Assembly (NCBI GenBank): GCA_001314625.1 | Contig: LJSH01000001.1 | Span: 558,001 to 622,000 of the forward strand | Length of the DNA: 64,000 nucleotides | Direction: 5' to 3' | Source of the DNA: Oceanicaulis sp. HLUCCA04 | Lineage (GTDB): Bacteria; Pseudomonadota; Alphaproteobacteria; Caulobacterales; Maricaulaceae | Shown: in pieces, positions 63,353 to 64,000 of the stretch | Layout of the letters: every line of letters begins with the position of its first letter | Numbering within the stretch: the first letter of the stretch is position 1 | Translations under genes and position numbers: made by a program | Notes under the pieces: generated by a model | Database searches by the model: none | Told to the model about the DNA's origin: nothing | Seen by the model: only the letters and a program-made list of their open reading frames with translations

Positions 63353-63427
63353 GGCGCGGGTCTCCGGTTCTGCTTGCTGGTGAACGGGATAGGCCAAGCG
63401 CCCTGGCAGGGCAATGCGGCCAAACGC

Positions 63428-63455
63428 AAAACGCCCCGCTGCGAGAGCGGGGCGT
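63428..63455 (-). terminator. Terminator after clpA
   Basis: ACGCCCCGCT (63431-63440) pairs perfectly with AGCGGGGCGT (63446-63455) around a five-base loop; on the minus strand a T-run follows. It separates clpA from kbl. Confidence 0.9.
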
Positions 63456-63482
63456 TTGCCGGAAATTGCTTGCGGGGCGGTG

Positions 63483-64000
63483 CTACCGCACCGGCTCGGG
63501 CTTGCGCTTCGCGCCAGACCGGCCCTTGCCTTGCGGCTTGATACGGTCGCCGGGGATGATCTCGAAATCGAGACGATCCGCGTCGGCCGGGTCCACATCG
63601 ACCTTGACGATCCCGCCCTTGCGCAGCTGGCCGAACAGAATCTCGTCTGCCAGCGGCTTCTTGATGTGCTCCTGGATCACGCGCCCCAGCGGACGCGCGC
63701 CAAACTTCTCATCATAGCCACGTGCCGCCAGCCAGGCCTTGGCCGGCTCGGTCAGCTCGAAGGTCACCCCGCGGTCGGTGAGCTGGGCTTCCAGCTCGAG
63801 CACGAATTTCTCGACCACGCGGGCAACCACGTCCTGTTTCAGGCCGGCAAAGCCGATCATCGCGTCCAGACGGTTGCGGAATTCCGGCGTGAACAGGCGC
63901 TCGATGGCGGCGGTGTCCTCGCCCTCTCGCTTGCCGCGCCCAAAGCCGATGGCTTCCTTGGCGGCATCCGATGCGCCGGCATTGGTGGTCATGATCAGCA
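63483..64000 (-). CDS. clpA: ATP-dependent Clp protease ATP-binding subunit ClpA, C-terminal part
   Basis: The frame is open at the right window edge; about 172 C-terminal residues are visible. [20 protein letters not shown] is the sensor-1 region of the second AAA+ module, [15 protein letters not shown] the arginine-finger region, and [20 protein letters not shown] the sensor-2 motif. The last residues are basic ([12 protein letters not shown]). ClpA works with ClpP. ATG 63992 is internal, not the start. Confidence 0.93.
   Translation of the reverse strand, partial: LIMTTNAGASDAAKEAIGFGRGKREGEDTAAIERLFTPEFRNRLDAMIGFAGLKQDVVARVVEKFVLELEAQLTDRGVTFELTEPAKAWLAARGYDEKFGARPLGRVIQEHIKKPLADEILFGQLRKGGIVKVDVDPADADRLDFEIIPGDRIKPQGKGRSGAKRKPEPVR

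Overview
The window is one contiguous stretch of high-GC alphaproteobacterial chromosome carrying a large mobile island. The gene order tig, clpP, clpX, lon, the GTA/tail-fibre type DUF2793 protein and the style of the exopolysaccharide genes fit a marine or stalked alphaproteobacterium of the Maricaulales/Hyphomonadaceae type. This placement is inferred from family resemblance; no rRNA or marker gene here proves it.

Bases 1-13.5 kb hold an exopolysaccharide locus. In order there are a flippase (cut by the window edge), a glycosyltransferase, a Wzy-like polymerase, a second glycosyltransferase and a PaaK/CapK-like adenylate-forming protein. A DUF2793 fibre-like gene on the other strand follows, then a second forward cluster: bi-domain oxidoreductase, methyltransferase, heparinase II/III-like protein, GT4 glycosyltransferase and a phosphoglycosyl-transferase type sugar transferase. 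A membrane acyltransferase with an SGNH-type tail (13.5-16.1 kb) could decorate the product.

Bases 16.2-30.3 kb are mostly housekeeping. They hold tRNA-Val(TAC); pheA behind what reads as a complete phenylalanine attenuator (leader peptide, antiterminator, terminator); a secreted cyclophilin; lon; a lipoprotein-like gene; clpX; clpP; and tig with an unusual Lys/Ala-rich tail. A tight three-gene operon of two sulfotransferase-type proteins and an ABC exporter closes the region.

Bases about 30.3-57.95 kb form an integrative mobilizable element, ending exactly at the 3' end of tRNA-Leu(TAG). Its backbone is a hairpin-rich oriT-like region, a MobC-like accessory gene, a MOBP-type relaxase, a VirD4/TraG coupling protein, ardA antirestriction, small plasmid-type genes and a large serine recombinase whose C-terminus is encoded by the antisense strand of the tRNA. 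No mating-pair-formation genes are present. The cargo is conflict-related: a Fic protein; a 5.3-kb cassette with two divergent operons (TIR / Nmad2-like / MazG-like / uracil-DNA-glycosylase-like, and double-TIR / SLOG); and a four-gene operon hsdM-hsdS-hsdR plus a membrane-anchored HerA-type ATPase. The 5.3-kb cassette is flanked by 125-bp direct repeats that are pieces of a backbone gene, so it looks like a swappable module. It is the best candidate for a new system in this window.

Bases 58.1-64 kb return to chromosome: a hicAB toxin-antitoxin pair, a TPMT-like methyltransferase, a nitroreductase, tdh and kbl (separated by two low-GC genes of unknown function), and the 3' part of clpA.
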